A DNA stretch of 64,000 nucleotides, taken from contig JAFRPW010000036.1 in assembly GCA_017428945.1 (NCBI GenBank), forward strand, positions 62,001 through 126,000, given 5' to 3'. Numbering within the stretch: the first letter of the stretch is position 1; each line of letters begins with the position of its first letter. The notes below the pieces were generated by a model, which was given only the letters and a program-made list of their open reading frames with translations, was not told the origin of the DNA and did not search any database. A program made the translations under genes and the position numbers. Shown here piece after piece: positions 61,482 through 64,000 of the stretch. Origin of the DNA: Bacteroidales bacterium. Its GTDB lineage: Bacteria; Bacteroidota; Bacteroidia; Bacteroidales; UBA932.

Positions 61482-61563
61482 GCGGGCGTGTTGGAATTGG
61501 TAGACAACCCAGACTTAGGATCTGGTGCCGCAAGGCGTATGGGTTCGAGTCCCTTCGCCCGCA
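61482..61563 (+). tRNA. tRNA-Leu (anticodon UAG)
   Basis: An 82-nt class II-type tRNA. The acceptor stem GCGGGCG (61482-61488) pairs with CGCCCGC (61556-61562), with discriminator A. The anticodon stem CCAGA/TCTGG holds the loop CTTAGGA with anticodon TAG at 61516-61518, reading CUN leucine codons. A short variable arm (TGCCGCAAGGCGT) and T-arm GGTTCGAGTCC are present. CCA is not encoded. Confidence 0.95.
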
Positions 61564-61572
61564 CGAAATTAC

Positions 61573-61599
61573 GCCCAGCCTTTCTTTGGCTGGGCTTTT
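61573..61599 (+). terminator. Terminator of the tRNA-Leu gene
   Basis: GCCCAGCC and GGCTGGGC form a perfect 8-bp stem with a 7-nt loop, followed by TTTT. Confidence 0.85.
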
Positions 61600-61695
61600 C
61601 CGTGTACTAGGTGTCACACTTATAATTACACCTGACACAGAAGCGGCATAAGATGTCGGAGAAAAATCGTATATTTACCCAAACGAATTGTTTAG

Positions 61696-62166
61696 ATGCT
61701 TATGCGAAAAGTATTGTTTTCTCTTATTGCCCTCATACTCTCAACATCTGTATCTTTTGCTCAGTATGCCAATCCCGGATACGGTGACGTGACAAAGACA
61801 ACGGAGTATAAGATTGCCAATACCGCCTACTATGGTGGACTTGTTGTTGCTGGTGTTGGAACTGCCGCTTGGCTTGTCGGCAACGTCATTTGTACAATCG
61901 AATTGAACAAGTACACCAATAGTCATACTACTTCAGGGACTGTCGAAGAGATTTATAGCTTGAACCAAGAAGCCAAGCAGCAACCCGAATACAAAAAAGG
62001 TGAAGCCCTTGAAATTGGTGGCTATGTCAGCATGCTTGCAGGAGCCGGTATTGCCCTGCTCGGGCGTCACAAAGTCAAGAAATTGAAAAACGCTGCAGGA
62101 CAAACAGCCGCAGTTCTTGATTACGGGCTTGCCGACAACGGTATTGTCCTTGCTCTGAATTTTTAA
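61696..62166 (+). CDS. Small exported hypothetical protein with hydrophobic segments
   Basis: 156 residues (ATG 61696, or 61702 two codons later). The signal peptide ends SVSFAQ. Two further hydrophobic stretches follow (~45-70, GGLVVAGVGTAAWLVGNVIC, and ~108-120). The C-terminus ends ALNF, resembling an outer-membrane-type end. I do not recognise a family. A TATATTTA box at 61670-61677 may be the promoter. Base composition is more AT-rich than in the neighbours, which may reflect transfer or relaxed selection. Confidence 0.6.
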   Translation: MLMRKVLFSLIALILSTSVSFAQYANPGYGDVTKTTEYKIANTAYYGGLVVAGVGTAAWLVGNVICTIELNKYTNSHTTSGTVEEIYSLNQEAKQQPEYKKGEALEIGGYVSMLAGAGIALLGRHKVKKLKNAAGQTAAVLDYGLADNGIVLALNF

Positions 62167-62277
62167 CATTACTTAACCGGTTTCGGCATCTACAACTGAG
62201 TTCTGAATAGGTACCGCACCGGCCTGGCTTCCCACCAGGCATTTTTCCGGGTAGGGTTTATCAAGCAGCTAAGTTAT

Positions 62278-62844
62278 TCAATGCAATTCATCGTGATTGA
62301 ACTTAGGCCAGCGGCCGCCGCCATTCATTAAGAGTGCCTGATCCTCAATCTTAATCTTGACTGTTTCCTTGCCTTGGGTAACTGTCAGGAAATCCCCATC
62401 TTTCTCATAGAAATAAATGGTAGGATTGCCGTAGAAGGACATGTTCCCGGCAGCCTTGACTTTCTTCAAAGAGTATATACGGTCCCTACCTTTGGTTATC
62501 TCGGAACCGTCTTTGGCAAGTACTGCTGATTCATAATAATTAAGTTGATTCTTATCCACAATATGGATAAAATCCACGTATATAGGATCGCTGTGTGATG
62601 AAAGCTCCCATAATCCGGTTTCAGGGTCATAGTAGCTTCCGCCCTCACCATAACCAGGGGCAAAGATACCGCCAGAAGTAAAGATGTACGATTTTCCTTC
62701 TTCTGACAATTCCATAGAGTCGAAATAAGAGGCAGTATAAAGATCCTCTGCGTACCAGGAGTCCTTAAAACCGCCTTCCTTGCTGCAGCCGGCAAGAAGT
62801 GCCGCAATGATTACTGATGGGATAAGTAAGTGCCTGATTTTCAT
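62278..62844 (-). CDS. Hypothetical lipoprotein
   Basis: 188 residues, signal ending LLAGC followed by SKEGG. The mature part is acidic and rich in Tyr/Asp/Gly, probably all-beta, with no motif I recognise. It has its own promoter (62858). It converges with the small exported protein gene at 61696. Composition again is lower in GC than the housekeeping genes nearby. Confidence 0.65.
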   Translation of the reverse strand: MKIRHLLIPSVIIAALLAGCSKEGGFKDSWYAEDLYTASYFDSMELSEEGKSYIFTSGGIFAPGYGEGGSYYDPETGLWELSSHSDPIYVDFIHIVDKNQLNYYESAVLAKDGSEITKGRDRIYSLKKVKAAGNMSFYGNPTIYFYEKDGDFLTVTQGKETVKIKIEDQALLMNGGGRWPKFNHDELH

Positions 62845-62857
62845 ATTACTGTTTTTG

Positions 62858-62865
62858 CAAATATA
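62858..62865 (-). promoter_or_regulatory. -7 box of the lipoprotein gene starting at 62844
   Basis: Minus-strand TATATTTG, 13 nt before the ATG. Confidence 0.55.
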
Positions 62866-63011
62866 AACATTAATTTAGTATTTTTTTCCATGGTAGACAA
62901 AAAAAAGTATCTTCGCAGAAAAAAACAGTGATTCGGCATGATTGTTAAATGCCACTAAGTCCTCAAAAATGGTTCGATAATTGTCCCGTTGCCCGCACAA
63001 GAAGGGGCTTC

Positions 63012-63105
63012 AAGTGCACCTGGGGGTCCTAATCATGGACCGGTAGGTGCGTTTAGGGCCGTTTTTGCACCTAGGGGTACAGTGCTTGGACCTGCAGGTT
63101 CACTT
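63012..63105. repeat. Cluster of GCACCT-x-GGGGTCC palindromes
   Basis: Four related copies in alternating orientation: direct copies start at 63016 and 63067, inverted ones lie at 63037-63050 and 63088-63100. The outer arms (63012-63029 and 63088-63105) match at 15 of 18 positions; TAGGTGC (63044-63050) pairs exactly with GCACCTA (63067-63073). The cluster fills most of the gap between 62844 and 63167, where I see no gene. Confidence 0.65.
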
Positions 63106-63166
63106 CCTGGCCGTCCTTGGTTGTGTGGCGGCAAATGACTATATTCGCGCAGAAAAGGATAAGAAT

Positions 63167-63595
63167 ATGTACAAATTCAAGGAAGTTAAAGAGAATACGT
63201 TTGTCCTTAGTCTGGACAACCATGTGGAGGTGGCGCAGGCGCTGGCCGCATTCTGTGAGGAAAAGGGCATCCTGGCGGGTGTCGTTAGCGGGCTGGGAGC
63301 CATTTCGGAGGCCACTTTCCGCTTTCTGGACCCTGCCACAAAACAATATGTGGACAAGACCTTCAGCGAGCAGATGGAGGTAACTAACCTCACCGGGAAC
63401 ATCTCCCAGAAAGACGGCAAGGTGTACCTTCATCTTCACATCACCGCCTCCCGCAGGGATTACAGCTGCGTTGGCGGGCATCTTCTCTCCGCCAGAATTA
63501 ACGGCGCATGCGAACTTCTTGTGGAGTCCTTCCCCAACCAGTACGTAGGTCGTGTACAGGATACGGAAACAGGCCTTAACCTCTACCAGTTTTAA
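63167..63595 (+). CDS. PPC/DUF296-domain protein
   Basis: 142 residues, ATG at 63167 (MYKFKEVKENTFVLSL). It matches the PPC (DUF296) fold along its whole length: VAQALAAFCEEKGILAGVVSGLG, then VYLHLHITASRRDYSCVGGHL and CELLVES (quoted in parts). Bacterial members are small trimeric proteins, often called DNA-binding, but without the AT-hook of plants; several bind metal through the HLH...H cluster visible here. The exact role is unknown. Confidence 0.8.
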   Translation: MYKFKEVKENTFVLSLDNHVEVAQALAAFCEEKGILAGVVSGLGAISEATFRFLDPATKQYVDKTFSEQMEVTNLTGNISQKDGKVYLHLHITASRRDYSCVGGHLLSARINGACELLVESFPNQYVGRVQDTETGLNLYQF

Positions 63596-63910
63596 TCTGA
63601 AATGAGCATCAGGCTGCGGAATTCATTTATATCCTGCTGGGTAACTCCGATTGACAGGAAGTAGGCTTCCACGTGGTCACGGAAATTGCCGCTGCGGTAG
63701 AGTTTACGGTAACGGACGGTTCTGCCGTCGTAGGTTGTCCAGCCTCCAAGGTCACGGCCGTTACGCACCTTCTTCGTGAAATAAATCTGATGCAGATGAC
63801 CTTTGGTGTAGAACGTATCCCTTGCCACCTCCTTGCCGTCAGAAGCGTTTACATTAGCATGCAAGCAAAAGGGAAAGGAAAATGATTGATGTGGCAAGCT
63901 TTGTGTTCAT
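63592..63910 (-). pseudogene. Decayed tyrosine-phosphatase-like lipoprotein gene
   Basis: Translation from the ATG at 63910 gives a complete lipoprotein signal (MNTKLATSIIFLSLLLAC) and then a TAA stop. The next frame continues with VNASDGKEVARD and the phosphatase N-terminal motif NGRDLGGWTTYDGRTVRYRK, LYRSGN. The sequence then jumps to a short C-terminal-like helix, so the whole catalytic HCxxGxxR part is missing. A frameshift near 63857 plus an internal deletion explain this. A -7-like box GATATTTG (63923-63916) is still present. The intact relatives are secreted phosphatases of the Y_phosphatase3 type. Confidence 0.75.
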
Positions 63911-63954
63911 GTTTACAAATATCGCAACTAATTTTAAAAAATGCTATATTTGTA

Positions 63955-64000
63955 ATGATGAAAGTACTGAGAACTATACTTGCAGCGGCAATGCTCATTC
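63955..64000 (+). CDS. Start of an exported protein gene, cut by the window edge
   Basis: ATGATG at 63955-63960 opens a frame reading MKVLRTILAAAMLI, a typical signal-peptide start, and runs off the end. A TATATTTG box at 63945-63952 ends only 2 nt before the first ATG, so the second ATG (63958) may be the true start. Product unknown. Confidence 0.55.
   Translation, partial: MMKVLRTILAAAMLI

Overview
This window is a chromosomal segment of a Bacteroidota bacterium, most likely a gut- or rumen-type member of the order Bacteroidales. The evidence is a SusC/SusD polysaccharide utilisation locus, lipoprotein signal peptides, fimbrillin-like, BACON and IPT surface domains, and promoters of the Bacteroidota type (TTTG, about 20 bp, then TAnnTTTG) in front of many genes. 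Genus and species cannot be named from sequence alone. I see no CRISPR array, prophage or classical insertion sequence.

Left part (1-12.8 kb): genes for surface or exported proteins. They are the C-terminal part of a fimbrillin/phosphodiester-glycosidase protein, a fimbrillin-like lipoprotein preceded by a 54-residue peptide gene, two related SusE-like lipoproteins, and a GH89 alpha-N-acetylglucosaminidase fused to an endonuclease/exonuclease/phosphatase domain. A ribbon-helix-helix/PIN toxin-antitoxin pair sits between them. Two of these operons share a tandem 10-bp repeat placed exactly 4 bp downstream of the -7 box.

Housekeeping block (12.9-17.6 kb): polA, an ECF sigma factor and rsmG in one tightly packed operon, then an unrecognised gene and rpmH on the other strand.

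Glycan block (17.7-46.4 kb): a sugar symporter of the GPH family, nnrD, GH2, an AGE-family disaccharide 2-epimerase, and a long minus-strand operon reading susC, susD, two surface glycan-binding proteins, GH26, GH5, GH26, GH130, GH31 and GH3. An AraC regulator lies just upstream of susC and a GH36 alpha-galactosidase follows. Endo-mannanases, epimerase, mannosylglucose phosphorylase and alpha-galactosidase form a complete galacto(gluco)mannan pathway. The GH5, GH31, GH3 and GH2 genes are also the set normally used for xyloglucan, so the locus may serve both hemicelluloses.

Right part (46.4-64 kb): rlmH with a large NtrY-like histidine kinase, efp, a REP-associated transposase (RAYT) gene with a two-repeat SANT/Myb-like partner, ispH and cmk, an NtrC-like regulator with an altered sigma54-contact loop, an AsmA-like protein, prmA, an AlkZ-related gene, tRNA-Leu(UAG), small exported proteins, a PPC/DUF296 protein and a decayed tyrosine-phosphatase lipoprotein gene. 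The RAYT/efp segment is enclosed by a near-perfect 160-bp inverted repeat made of REP-like palindromes. This is the strongest candidate for an unusual system. Several other palindrome families are scattered through the window, one of them inside reading frames.
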